From contig JAEWMS010000007.1 in assembly GCA_023393115.1 (NCBI GenBank), positions 1 through 13,613 on the forward strand: 13,613 nucleotides of DNA, read 5' to 3'. Shown here piece after piece: positions 1 through 7,108 of this stretch; the stretch's first letter is position 1; each line of letters opens with the position of its first letter. The translations under genes and the position numbers were made by a program. Below the pieces are notes generated by a model. That model searched no databases, was not told the DNA's origin, and worked only from the letters and a program-made list of their open reading frames with translations. The DNA comes from Bacillota bacterium (GTDB lineage Bacteria > Bacillota > Clostridia > Acetivibrionales > DSM-1351).

Positions 1-2
1 AC

Positions 3-383
3 GACCATGCTCTGCTGGTACATTGCGGATATTTTGGCTGTATGCCTCAAAAAGGTACGTCAAAATGGGTTCTGAGACCGCCGGTGCTTTCCTGGCTGGT
101 TGGTGAGAATTCTACTGCTGTTGATGCTGAGGTGGATAAGGGCCCTTTAACCTTATGCAAGCTTCATTCCACCTTCGGGAGTATAATGATTGAAAAGGCC
201 GTATTGGAAGAGTATGTGCAGTATCCCGGATCGGACTGCCGCAACGGCGGACTGATCAGGGTAGCGGATGGCTACAGGCTGATGGAAAGGATTTATTCCC
301 ATCATGTTATTGTTGCTACAGGAAAGAGAAGCAATCAAATCAAGGCTGTTGCACAGGTATTCCACATCAATGTTGATGAATAA
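3..383 (+). CDS. L-fucose/L-arabinose isomerase-family protein, C-terminal part (5' truncated by window)
   Basis: The reading frame is open from the window edge to TAA at 381-383, so only about 126 C-terminal residues are visible and the real start lies upstream. The internal ATG at 42 has no ribosome site and falls inside the conserved stretch LLVHCGYFGCMP. That stretch, followed by GPLTLCKLHSTFG and the near-terminal HHVIVATGKRSNQIKAVAQ, resembles the C-terminal domain of the L-fucose/L-arabinose isomerase-like fold (a beta-barrel segment giving substrate-pocket residues, then a C-terminal HH-V...L..LGI-type helix). Members interconvert aldoses and ketoses or are uncharacterised sugar-isomerase-like proteins. 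The sugar cannot be told from this fragment. The gene is followed by its own terminator, so it is the last gene of its unit. The family call is from motif memory; the substrate is unknown. Confidence 0.6.
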   Translation, partial: DHALLVHCGYFGCMPQKGTSKWVLRPPVLSWLVGENSTAVDAEVDKGPLTLCKLHSTFGSIMIEKAVLEEYVQYPGSDCRNGGLIRVADGYRLMERIYSHHVIVATGKRSNQIKAVAQVFHINVDE

Positions 384-435
384 TGATTTTTTGCAAGGTT
401 ACAGAATACATCCTGACAAATATTTACCCATAAAT

Positions 436-476
436 GGCGCCCTTGGTTTCTTTTGAAGCTGAAGGGCGCCTGTTTT
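436..476 (+). terminator. Rho-independent terminator of the isomerase-like gene
   Basis: A perfect 9-bp stem, GGCGCCCTT (436-444) and AAGGGCGCC (462-470), has a loop that itself can pair (TTC/GAA) and is followed by TGTTTT. It lies 53 bp after the stop at 383 and separates the isomerase-like gene from the TetR operon. Confidence 0.85.
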
Positions 477-561
477 AAAACTTATATATATTCAGGCAGG
501 GTTCATTTTTTTCCTCAAAAATATAAATAAAAATTTGGTACTATTCATGATAAATAAGGAA

Positions 562-570
562 TGGTATACT
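562..570 (+). promoter_or_regulatory. Extended -10 promoter of the TetR-MFS-ABC operon
   Basis: TGGTATACT is an extended -10 element (TGn plus TATACT at 565-570). No good -35 is seen 17 bp upstream (TATTCA), which fits an extended -10 promoter. The predicted transcription start is near 577, at the edge of the operator-like dyad at 578-598. A second, weaker candidate (TTAACT at 575-580, 17 bp, TATACA at 598-603) would place the same dyad in its spacer. Either way the dyad would block transcription when bound. Confidence 0.5.
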
Positions 571-577
571 GATATTA

Positions 578-598
578 ACTGACAGACAGTCGGTCGGT
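578..598 (+). promoter_or_regulatory. Probable TetR-family operator
   Basis: This is a 21-bp imperfect palindrome with half-sites ACTGACAGAC and GTCGGTCGGT around a central A (consensus ACyGACmGAC-w-GTCkGTCrGT); 16 of 21 positions are symmetric. It sits at the predicted transcription start, 21 bp before the TetR start codon. Its size, symmetry and position are those of an autoregulatory TetR/AcrR operator. Binding by this particular protein is inferred. Confidence 0.7.
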
Positions 599-619
599 AT
601 ACAATGAGGAGAAGTAATA

Positions 620-1267
620 ATGAGAATAGTAAAAGAAGCTGAGGAACGCAGAAACGAAATACTGGATGCGGCTGATCAGCTCTTCGGTGAGAAGGGTTTT
701 GACGGCACAAGTACAAACGATATTTTAGAAAAGGTAGGAATTGCACGGGGAACACTGTATTATCATTTCAAATCCAAGGAAGATATTATGGATGCACTGA
801 TTGAACGGCATAACGCCCGTCTCGTCAGTGCTGCACAGGCAGCAGCCTCAGACCGGAGTGTACCTGTAAACGAGCGCATCCTGAGTGTTGTGATGGCACT
901 GAATATAAGCGGCCGAAGCAGCGAGGAAATTATAGAACATATTCACAGACCGCAGAATGCGCTTATGCATCAGAAAATACAAAAGGCCATAATAGGCGGT
1001 GTTACGCCCATACTTGCGGAAATAATCCGGGAGGGTATTGATCAGGGACTGTTCAGCACACCGTTCCCGTATGAGTGTATGGAAATGGTTGTGACGTATG
1101 CGAATACCGTATTTGACGGAGATATGGTTGAATTGACGGAGGAGGAACGCGCCTCACGCATACGGGCTTTTATTTTCAACGCAGAGCGGCTGCTGGGTAT
1201 GAAAAGCGGAAGTTTTATGTACGGTATGCAGATGTTTGGCGCTGAGAATGGAGAAGGCAATGGGTAA
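620..1267 (+). CDS. TetR/AcrR-family transcriptional regulator
   Basis: A 215-residue one-component repressor. The N-terminal TetR DNA-binding domain (residues about 10-58) has the family signature: ILDAADQLFGEKGFDGTS, then the helix-turn-helix IARGTLYYHFKSKEDI. The rest is the variable ligand-binding and dimerisation domain, so the inducer cannot be predicted. The ATG at 620 has GAGGAG at 606-611, 8 bp upstream. A 21-bp dyad just upstream suggests autoregulation. It is the first gene of the operon and overlaps the following MFS gene. Because the regulator is co-directional and co-transcribed with two exporters, it most likely represses both until an exported toxic compound binds. The family call is certain; the ligand is unknown. 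Confidence 0.92.
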   Translation: MRIVKEAEERRNEILDAADQLFGEKGFDGTSTNDILEKVGIARGTLYYHFKSKEDIMDALIERHNARLVSAAQAAASDRSVPVNERILSVVMALNISGRSSEEIIEHIHRPQNALMHQKIQKAIIGGVTPILAEIIREGIDQGLFSTPFPYECMEMVVTYANTVFDGDMVELTEEERASRIRAFIFNAERLLGMKSGSFMYGMQMFGAENGEGNG

Positions 1268-2570
1268 CCCGGAAAAATCATTCAGAAAATTTTTGCTTCT
1301 GTGGTCGGGAGAATTATGTTCAGCAACAGGAAGCGGACTTACGTCGTTCGGGCTGGGAATCTATGTTTTCCAGCAGACGGGCAGGGCATCGTCAATGGCA
1401 TTTGTAACCTTGCTTGCGTTTATGCCATCGCTTCTTCTGAGCACTGTGGCAGGTGTTCTTGCCGACCGTTATGACAGAAGACTTCTTATGGTGCTCGGTG
1501 ACAGTCTTTCGGTGGTGGGACTTGTATTTATTCTGATTTGTATGCTTCAGGGAAAGGCCGGACTTTGGCAGATTTGTGTGGGAGTTACAATAAGCTCGGT
1601 GTTTTCATCGCTGCTGGAACCCGCATATAAAGCTACGGTCAGCGATTTGCTAACCGAGGATGAGTACACAAAGGCCAGCGGTCTTGTTCAGGCGGCGGGC
1701 TCGGCGAAATATTTGATCTCGCCCATAATTGCAGGATTTTTGCTGACTGTATCAGATATTAAGCTGCTGCTTGTAATTGACATCTGTACTTTTTTTGTAA
1801 CTGTTACATCAACTCTTGCCGTACGAAAGGGTCTTGCTTCAAAGAAATATGAACGGATAAAATCATCTCTTATCCGGGAATTCAAAGACGGCTGGGGTGC
1901 CGTTTCAAAAAACAGGGGCGTACTTGTTCTTGTGATCCTGGGAGCTGTAATAACATTTTTCCTTGGAGCAATGGAGACACTTTCATTACCGATGTTGCTC
2001 AGCTTTACGGACAGCTCCGCAGCAGGGACAAGTGAAACAATTGTCGCTTCGGGAATGCTTGTATCAAGTGTACTTATAGGAATTATTCCAATCAAAAAGG
2101 GCTATGTGAAAATGCTTTCAGCTTCACTGCTGCTTGAGGGGATATTTATTTCGGCCTTCGGCCTCCGTGAAAATATTATACTTATCTGTATTTCAGGATT
2201 TCTCTTTTTTGCAATGATGCCCTTTGCCAATGCAAGCCTGGATTTTCTTATCCGAACCAACATTGAAAATTCCGTCCAGGGCAGAGCGTGGGCATTTATC
2301 GGATTAATTTCACAGCTGGGCTTTGTTGCTGCTTATGCACTTGCGGGACTGCTCGCAGATTATGTGTTCACTCCTCTGCTGGTTGACGGCGGAGCACTTG
2401 CAGACAGTGTGGGAAAGATCATCGGCACGGGCAGCGGCAGAGGAACAGGTTTTCTTATTATTATCTCCGGGATGATGTTATGTATAACTTCGGTAATTCT
2501 ATACAGCTTAAAATCTGTTAAAAATCTTGAAAAGCATGAAAGCAAAGGTGATTTATGTATAGCAGAATAA
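1260..2570 (+). CDS. MFS transporter, probable drug/metabolite exporter
   Basis: A 436-residue polytopic membrane protein of the major facilitator superfamily, in the MFS_3/drug:H+ antiporter-like group. Hydrophobic segments run along the whole length (about 12). The loop between TM2 and TM3 has motif A, GVLADRYDRRLLM (residues about 65-77). A central cytoplasmic loop rich in Lys/Arg (around KKYERIKSSLIREF) separates the two halves. The frame stays open upstream to a TTG at 1236 and an ATG at 1248. I prefer the ATG at 1260 because GGAGAAGG (1250-1257) precedes it. It overlaps the tetR end by 8 bp and the next gene by 16 bp, so translation is probably coupled. It would expel a substrate sensed by the TetR protein; the substrate is unknown. 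Confidence 0.85.
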   Translation: MGNPEKSFRKFLLLWSGELCSATGSGLTSFGLGIYVFQQTGRASSMAFVTLLAFMPSLLLSTVAGVLADRYDRRLLMVLGDSLSVVGLVFILICMLQGKAGLWQICVGVTISSVFSSLLEPAYKATVSDLLTEDEYTKASGLVQAAGSAKYLISPIIAGFLLTVSDIKLLLVIDICTFFVTVTSTLAVRKGLASKKYERIKSSLIREFKDGWGAVSKNRGVLVLVILGAVITFFLGAMETLSLPMLLSFTDSSAAGTSETIVASGMLVSSVLIGIIPIKKGYVKMLSASLLLEGIFISAFGLRENIILICISGFLFFAMMPFANASLDFLIRTNIENSVQGRAWAFIGLISQLGFVAAYALAGLLADYVFTPLLVDGGALADSVGKIIGTGSGRGTGFLIIISGMMLCITSVILYSLKSVKNLEKHESKGDLCIAE

Positions 2571-4873
2571 TCCTTAATGATGTTTTAAAAAGCAAGATGA
2601 TAACACTGGTAACGATGATATTTGTTGCTGCTGCGGCATTTCTGGTCTCTCTGGCTGCCATACTCGTTGTGAATCTTTCAGGTGCTATAGATACGCTTAT
2701 GATGCAGGCAAAAACTCCGCATTTTATGCAGATGCATTCAGGTGAAATTGATACAGCCCGGCTTGAGGCATTTGCAGAGGAAAACAGTTACGTCGATGAT
2801 TTTCAGGTGCTTGAATTTCTCAATGCTGACGGTGCACGGATTATAGTTGGCGGGAATTCGCTTGCGGGCAGTGTTCAGGACAACGGCTTTTCCATACAGA
2901 GTGAAAAATTCGATTATCTCCTTGACCTTGGCGGAAATGTCATAAACGCATCCGACGGAGAGATTTACGTGCCGGTATGTTATTGGAAGGACGGAACGGC
3001 AAAACCCGGTGACAGGGCGATGATATACGGGAAGGAATTTACCGTAGCGGGTTTTCTACGCGATTCACAGATGAATTCTCTGCTTGCCTCATCAAAGAGG
3101 TTTCTTATCAGCGAAAATGACTATGCTGAAATAAAGAATTACGGGAGCACCGAATATCTGATTGAGTTCAGGTTAAAGAATTTGTCCGCACTTGGTGAAT
3201 TTGAAAACACTTACACCTCCGCAGGACTTGAAGCAAACGGGCCAACGATTACATATCCGCTTTTCAAAATGCTTAACGCAATTTCTGACGGGCTAATGAT
3301 TGCGGTCATACTTCTTATAAGTGTGCTTGTGGTTGCAATTGCATTTATGTGTGTACGCTTCACGCTTCTTGCGAAAATTGAGGACGACTACCGTGAAATA
3401 GGTGTTATGAAAGCAATAGGCATGCGTGTTTCGGACATAAAGAAAATATATCTGGCTAAATACGCAGCTATTGCTGCGGCAGGAAGTATTCTGGGATTTG
3501 CACTGACTTTTGTGTTCAGGGGCATGCTGCTTGAAAATATACGGCTTTATATGGGTGAAAGCCATAATTCCGCTTTTGCCTTGTTTTTCGGTATAATAGG
3601 TGTCCTGCTTGTATTTTTTGCAATGCTTGCCTATATAAGAGGAGTACTGGGGCGCTTTGGGAAGATATCCGCCGCTGAAGCCATACGCTTCGGCATATCA
3701 CAGGAAAAGTCCGGGGGTGCAAAGTATTTTTGCCTGAGCCGGAGCAAGCTGGTTGACACGAATGTCTTTCTCGGCGTCAAAGATGTACTCACAAGAAAAG
3801 GACTATACGTTACAATGCTTGCGGTGCTGGTGATTTCAGTATTTATTATCATTGTTCCCCAGAACCTGTACAACACCATTTCTTCAAAAAATTTTATAAA
3901 ATATATGGGAATAGGAAGCTGTGATATTCGTATTGATATTCAGCAGACCGATAATATTTCACAAAAAGCAGGGGAAATTGCAAAGGTGATGGAGAGGGAC
4001 AACTCCATATCCAAATTTGCCGTGCTTACCACCAAGACATTTCAGACTAAGTCCGGGAGCGGTCCGGTGGAACGCATAAAAGTGGAGTTGGGAGATCATT
4101 CGGCTTTCCCCGTAAAATATTCCGAGGGCAGGGTACCGGCAGCAGAAGATGAATTAGCGCTTTCGTCTATAAATGCCAATGAGCTGGGGAAAAGTGTGGG
4201 AGATGTCATGGAACTGGTTATACAGGGAAAAGAGAAAAAATTTACGGTATGCGGCATCTATTCAGACATCACCAATGGCGGAAAAACCGCCAAGGCTGTT
4301 TTCACCGACGATTCGGCCGACAGCATGTGGAGTATTATTTACGCCGAGCTCCCGGATAAATCGCGTACCGGTGCAAAGATTTCGGAATATATCGGCCGGT
4401 TTGATTTTGCAAAGATATCGGATATTGATCAATACATTACCCAGACATTCGGCTCCACAAGAAGCTCTGTTGAAAAAGCTGCCTATGCCGCAATGGCTGT
4501 TGCCCTGGCTGTAACTGTACTGGTAACCCTGCTGTTTTTGAAAATGCTGGTGGCAAAAGACAGATATTCTATTGCTGTAATGAAAGCGTTTGGCTTTACA
4601 AACCAGGATATTAAGGTGCAATATGTTTCACGCTCGGTATTTGTTCTGATATTCGGAATCGTTCTTGGAACGCTGCTGGCAAACACTCTTGGAGAGGCAC
4701 TTGCGGGTGCGGTAATTGCCTACTTCGGGGCATCGTCGTTTCAGTTTGCAGTCAATCCGCTTTCAGCATATCTGCTGTGTCCCGCGGTGATGATATGCGC
4801 CGCACTTACAGCAACAATAATTGGAACTTCGGGGGCGGGACAAATAAAAATATCTGAAAATATAAAGGAGTAG
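2555..4873 (+). CDS. FtsX-family ABC transporter permease
   Basis: A 772-residue membrane subunit with the duplicated FtsX architecture of MacB/LolC-type exporters. One N-terminal TM (about residues 15-42) is followed by a large extracellular domain. The first three-TM FtsX block begins near residue 246, and a fourth TM (about 420-440) precedes a second extracellular domain. A second FtsX block begins near residue 645. Each block carries the cytoplasmic coupling helix that contacts the ATPase: DYREIGVMKAIGM (278-290) and DRYSIAVMKAFGF (669-681). The ATG at 2555 is preceded by AAAGGTGA and lies inside the end of the MFS gene. The ATPase gene starts 4 bp after its stop. Such permeases use mechanotransmission to export peptides, lipoproteins or drugs; the substrate is unknown. 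Confidence 0.9.
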   Translation: MYSRIILNDVLKSKMITLVTMIFVAAAAFLVSLAAILVVNLSGAIDTLMMQAKTPHFMQMHSGEIDTARLEAFAEENSYVDDFQVLEFLNADGARIIVGGNSLAGSVQDNGFSIQSEKFDYLLDLGGNVINASDGEIYVPVCYWKDGTAKPGDRAMIYGKEFTVAGFLRDSQMNSLLASSKRFLISENDYAEIKNYGSTEYLIEFRLKNLSALGEFENTYTSAGLEANGPTITYPLFKMLNAISDGLMIAVILLISVLVVAIAFMCVRFTLLAKIEDDYREIGVMKAIGMRVSDIKKIYLAKYAAIAAAGSILGFALTFVFRGMLLENIRLYMGESHNSAFALFFGIIGVLLVFFAMLAYIRGVLGRFGKISAAEAIRFGISQEKSGGAKYFCLSRSKLVDTNVFLGVKDVLTRKGLYVTMLAVLVISVFIIIVPQNLYNTISSKNFIKYMGIGSCDIRIDIQQTDNISQKAGEIAKVMERDNSISKFAVLTTKTFQTKSGSGPVERIKVELGDHSAFPVKYSEGRVPAAEDELALSSINANELGKSVGDVMELVIQGKEKKFTVCGIYSDITNGGKTAKAVFTDDSADSMWSIIYAELPDKSRTGAKISEYIGRFDFAKISDIDQYITQTFGSTRSSVEKAAYAAMAVALAVTVLVTLLFLKMLVAKDRYSIAVMKAFGFTNQDIKVQYVSRSVFVLIFGIVLGTLLANTLGEALAGAVIAYFGASSFQFAVNPLSAYLLCPAVMICAALTATIIGTSGAGQIKISENIKE

Positions 4874-4876
4874 CTT

Positions 4877-5635
4877 ATGAACAAGATTGTTACCGGTGAA
4901 AATATAGTAAAATCCTACGGCGAGGGCGATGAAAAGCGCAACGTTCTCGATGGAGTTTCTGCTGAAATATACCAGGGTGAGTTTGTCTCGGTTATGGGAC
5001 CGTCAGGTTCGGGAAAATCCACGCTGATGTTTGCCCTGAGCGGAATGGACGGTGTTGACGGAGGAAGGGTTGCATTTGACGGCAGTGATCTGTCGGCACT
5101 GGGAGAAAATGAGCTTGCCGACATGCGCAGAACAAAAATGGGTTTTGTTTTTCAACAGCCGACCTTACTGAAAAATCTGAATATTCTTGACAACATCATT
5201 CTGACCTCAATACGGGATAATAGGAAAAATGCTGCCAAGATCACCAAAAAGGCAAGAGCACTTATGAAAAAGGTGGGCATCGCAGAACTGGAGAAGCGGG
5301 ATATTACACAGGCTTCGGGAGGACAGCTTCAGCGTGCGGGAATATGCCGTGCACTTATGAGCAATCCGAAGATTATTTTTGGAGATGAGCCCACCGGTGC
5401 GCTTAACTCAAAATACGCCCAGGATATTATGAACATCTTTTCCGAAATCAACGAGGACGGCACTGCGGTCATGCTTATAACTCATGATGCAAATGTAGCT
5501 GTGCGGGCTCAGCGCATCATGTTTATGTGCGACGGGAAAATTGTGAGTGAAATGCGGCTTTCAAAGTTCAGCGGCACGGATATTGACGACAGGATGGAAA
5601 AAGTAATAGCCAAAATGAGGGAGATAGGAATATAA
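4877..5635 (+). CDS. ABC transporter ATP-binding protein (MacB/LolD type)
   Basis: A 252-residue nucleotide-binding subunit, full length for the LolD/MacB class. Visible motifs are the A-loop Tyr14, Walker A GPSGSGKST (41-49), Q-loop FVFQQP (Gln93 or Gln94), signature ASGGQ (146-150, Ala replacing the usual Leu), Walker B IIFGDEP (166-172, catalytic Glu171) and the H-loop His203 in LITHD. All catalytic residues are present, so it should be active. The ATG at 4877 has AAGGAG (4865-4870) overlapping the permease stop region. It energises the FtsX-type permease just upstream, closing the tetR-MFS-permease-ATPase operon. No convincing terminator follows immediately. Confidence 0.95.
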   Translation: MNKIVTGENIVKSYGEGDEKRNVLDGVSAEIYQGEFVSVMGPSGSGKSTLMFALSGMDGVDGGRVAFDGSDLSALGENELADMRRTKMGFVFQQPTLLKNLNILDNIILTSIRDNRKNAAKITKKARALMKKVGIAELEKRDITQASGGQLQRAGICRALMSNPKIIFGDEPTGALNSKYAQDIMNIFSEINEDGTAVMLITHDANVAVRAQRIMFMCDGKIVSEMRLSKFSGTDIDDRMEKVIAKMREIGI

Positions 5636-5720
5636 TTTTACCGGGAAAAGTGCCTGATAATTTGCCTAAATATTGCAGACTTGTTTTTTCATATAAATTA
5701 GCTGGTTTCTCTGCTCATGA

Positions 5721-5752
5721 TTGATTTACGCATATTTTTAGCGTATCATCAA
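5721..5752. repeat. Inverted repeat / hairpin upstream of the regulator remnant
   Basis: TTGATTTACGC (5721-5731) pairs with GCGTATCATCAA (5741-5752) as two stem blocks, TTGAT/ATCAA and TACGC/GCGTA, split by a small internal bulge around a 9-base loop. No T-run follows. It could be an old operator or 5' leader hairpin of the decayed regulator gene. The role is unknown. Confidence 0.45.
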
Positions 5753-5771
5753 AGGGAATGTTGATGAAAAA

Positions 5772-5888
5772 ATGTCTAAAATACTGATCATAGAAGATGA
5801 AATAAGCAGACCTGATTTTGCTGGATATCGGACTGCCGGGCCTGCTTGCAGGGATACAGGCCATGCCGGTATTGTAATTTATGATTAA
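5772..5888 (+). pseudogene. Remnant of a two-component response regulator (internal deletion plus frameshift)
   Basis: The start ATG at 5772 gives MSKILIIEDEIS, the canonical beta-1/acidic-pocket start of a CheY-like receiver domain. Directly after it, in the +1 frame (5809-5877), the sequence reads DLILLDIGLPG, the canonical segment around the phosphoacceptor Asp, then LLAGIQAMPVL and a stop. In an intact receiver these two blocks are separated by about 30-35 residues, so roughly 100 bp plus the frame were lost at about 5805-5809, and the rest of the receiver and the output domain are gone. The first frame ends at TAA 5886-5888. It cannot make a functional protein. It may mark a lost two-component system that once accompanied the ABC transporter upstream, which is an inference from position only. 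Confidence 0.75.
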
Positions 5889-5973
5889 ATTAGCAATTGA
5901 AAAGAATATTCCTGAAAACTACAAGAAACAATAATATGAGTGAAGTTTGATTTTTTTGAAGGAGGATGCTGCC

Positions 5974-6384
5974 ATGGAAAAACAGTCTGCAGAAAATACG
6001 AAATCCCCATCCCGGCTGATCGACGAAAGAATTGAGGAACTGGGCGACTGGAGGGGCCGGATGCTCTCAAAGGTAAGGAACCTCATCAGGCAGGCCGATC
6101 CGGAGGTGGCGGAGGAGTGGAAGTGGAGGGGGACCCCGGTATGGTCCCACGACGGGATGATATGTACCGGTGAGACTTACAAGAACGTTGTGAAGCTGAC
6201 TTTTGCCAAGGGAGCATCCCTTAACGATCCCTCGCATATTTTTAACTCAAGCCTGGAGGGGAACACCAGGAGGGCCATCAACTTCCACGAGGGAGACGAG
6301 GTGGATGAGGAGGCACTTACCGAGCTGATCCGTGCTGCAATTGCCCTGAATAAATCCGGCCGAAAGACATCCCGCAAGGAGTGA
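5974..6384 (+). CDS. DUF1801-family protein
   Basis: A 136-residue soluble protein. The segment from LIDERIEELGDWRGRML through EEWKWRGTPVWSHDGMIC, then VVKLTFAKGASL and a C-terminal helix rich in Glu/Ala, follows the DUF1801 (YdhG/YjbR-like alpha/beta) pattern: a helical start, a W-x-x-P-x-W/F-x-x-x-G core strand pair and a closing helix. The ATG at 5974 is chosen because AAGGAGG (5959-5965) lies 8 bp upstream; the frame is open a little further upstream to a TTG. Function is unknown. It lies 65 bp before a second DUF1801 gene in the same direction, so the two may be co-transcribed. The tail is rich in Lys/Arg (KSGRKTSRKE). Confidence 0.75.
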   Translation: MEKQSAENTKSPSRLIDERIEELGDWRGRMLSKVRNLIRQADPEVAEEWKWRGTPVWSHDGMICTGETYKNVVKLTFAKGASLNDPSHIFNSSLEGNTRRAINFHEGDEVDEEALTELIRAAIALNKSGRKTSRKE

Positions 6385-6449
6385 GCTTTCATTCATAAGC
6401 TGACTGCCGGTATATTTGAACGCTTGATCCTTTTTGGAGGTGTAAAGAC

Positions 6450-6821
6450 ATGGAAGTTTTTGCAGAATATTTGTCGCGCATTGATAACCCGCAGCACCGG
6501 GCCCGGGTGGAAGAAGTTTTGAGTTGGATAATCAAAAGGTTTCCCGATTTAGTGCCTAAAATTGCGTGGAATCAGCCTATGTTTACAGATCACGGCACAT
6601 TTATCATCGGTTTTAGTACAGCCAGGCAGCATTTGGCCGTTGCTCCCGAAAGAGCGGGCATCAATCATTTTTCTGATGAAATTGTACAGGCCGGATATAA
6701 TCACAGCAAGGAACTGGTACGTATTCCGTGGGATGGTCCGGTTGATTTAGCATTACTTGAAAAAATGATCGAATTTAATATTTTAGATAAGACAGGATGT
6801 TCCAACTTTTGGCGGAAATAA
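6450..6821 (+). CDS. fra: YdhG/Fra-type frataxin-like iron chaperone (DUF1801)
   Basis: A 123-residue protein closely resembling Bacillus subtilis YdhG (Fra), described as a frataxin-like intracellular iron chaperone that supplies iron for Fe-S cluster and heme assembly. Recognisable segments are MEVFAEYLSRI at the N-terminus, IAWNQPMFTDHGTFIIGFS (residues about 38-56), HLAVAPERAGI, AGYNHSKELVRIPWDGPVD and the C-terminal CSNFWRK. Its length matches the family. The ATG at 6450 follows GGAGG (6436-6440). It may form a transcription unit with the upstream DUF1801 gene and ends at a strong terminator. The homology call is firm from recalled family sequence; the iron role is carried over from B. 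subtilis and not shown here. Confidence 0.85.
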   Translation: MEVFAEYLSRIDNPQHRARVEEVLSWIIKRFPDLVPKIAWNQPMFTDHGTFIIGFSTARQHLAVAPERAGINHFSDEIVQAGYNHSKELVRIPWDGPVDLALLEKMIEFNILDKTGCSNFWRK

Positions 6822-6853
6822 GGAAAAAGCCGTCAAGCTAAAAGTTGTCAAAC

Positions 6854-6900
6854 AAAAATCCAGACCAAAAGCGCTGATTTGGCCTGGATTTTTGTTTTTA
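6854..6900 (+). terminator. Strong rho-independent terminator after the frataxin-like gene
   Basis: AAAAATCCAG-A-CCAAA (6854-6869) pairs with TTTGG-C-CTGGATTTTT (6878-6893), with one A/C mismatch, followed by GTTTTTA. The A-run and T-run on both sides make it potentially bidirectional. Confidence 0.9.
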
Positions 6901-7016
6901 CAGATGACAGGATTCCTTAAGGATATCAAGTGTTTTGCCGCTTCAAGCACCCGGCACACCGCAGATTTAACCGGTACAAATTCCCGGTTGCCCCAAGGTC
7001 TTTAACTAAGCTAAGT

Positions 7017-7043
7017 ACCAAACACAGCCAGCGATCATATAAT
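7017..7043 (+). promoter_or_regulatory. Candidate promoter of the collagen-like gene (sigma-K/E-like or sigma-A)
   Basis: ACC (7017-7019), a 16-bp gap, then CATATAATG (7036-7044) resembles the mother-cell sigma-K pattern (AC, about 16 bp, CATAnnnTA), with the last A replaced by G. CATATAAT also differs by one base from the sigma-E -10 CATACAAT. A perfect TATAAT (7038-7043) lies within it, but the sigma-A -35 position (GTACCA) is poor. The region up to the gene is a leader of about 60 bp. The sigma assignment is tentative. Confidence 0.35.
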
Positions 7044-7050
7044 GTTAAAG

Positions 7051-7078
7051 AGCATGTATACATTACAGCATGCTATAC
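7051..7078. repeat. Dyad/direct repeat in the leader of the collagen-like gene
   Basis: AGCATG (7051-7056) and CATGCT (7069-7074) form an inverted repeat. The same stretch also reads as two near-direct copies, GCATGTATAC (7052-7061) and GCATGCTATAC (7068-7078). It lies between the candidate -10 and the AGGAGGTG ribosome site (7090-7097), so it could be a regulator site or a 5' mRNA hairpin. Confidence 0.35.
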
Positions 7079-7108
7079 CCATAACTTTCAGGAGGTGAAA
7101 ATTCAAAA

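Larger units (their letters stand above)
5636..5973. other. Intergenic region with hairpin and regulator remnant
   Basis: This 338-bp gap holds no intact gene. It contains an AT-rich stretch after the ABC operon, an inverted repeat (5721-5752), a broken response-regulator fragment (5772-5888) and the AAGGAGG ribosome site (5959-5965) of the next gene. No tRNA or clear rho-independent terminator is seen. Confidence 0.6.

Noticed and set aside
42..383. Complete 113-residue protein starting at ATG 42
   Set aside because: The frame is open to the window start and conserved isomerase residues lie upstream of this ATG, so it is the end of a longer gene.
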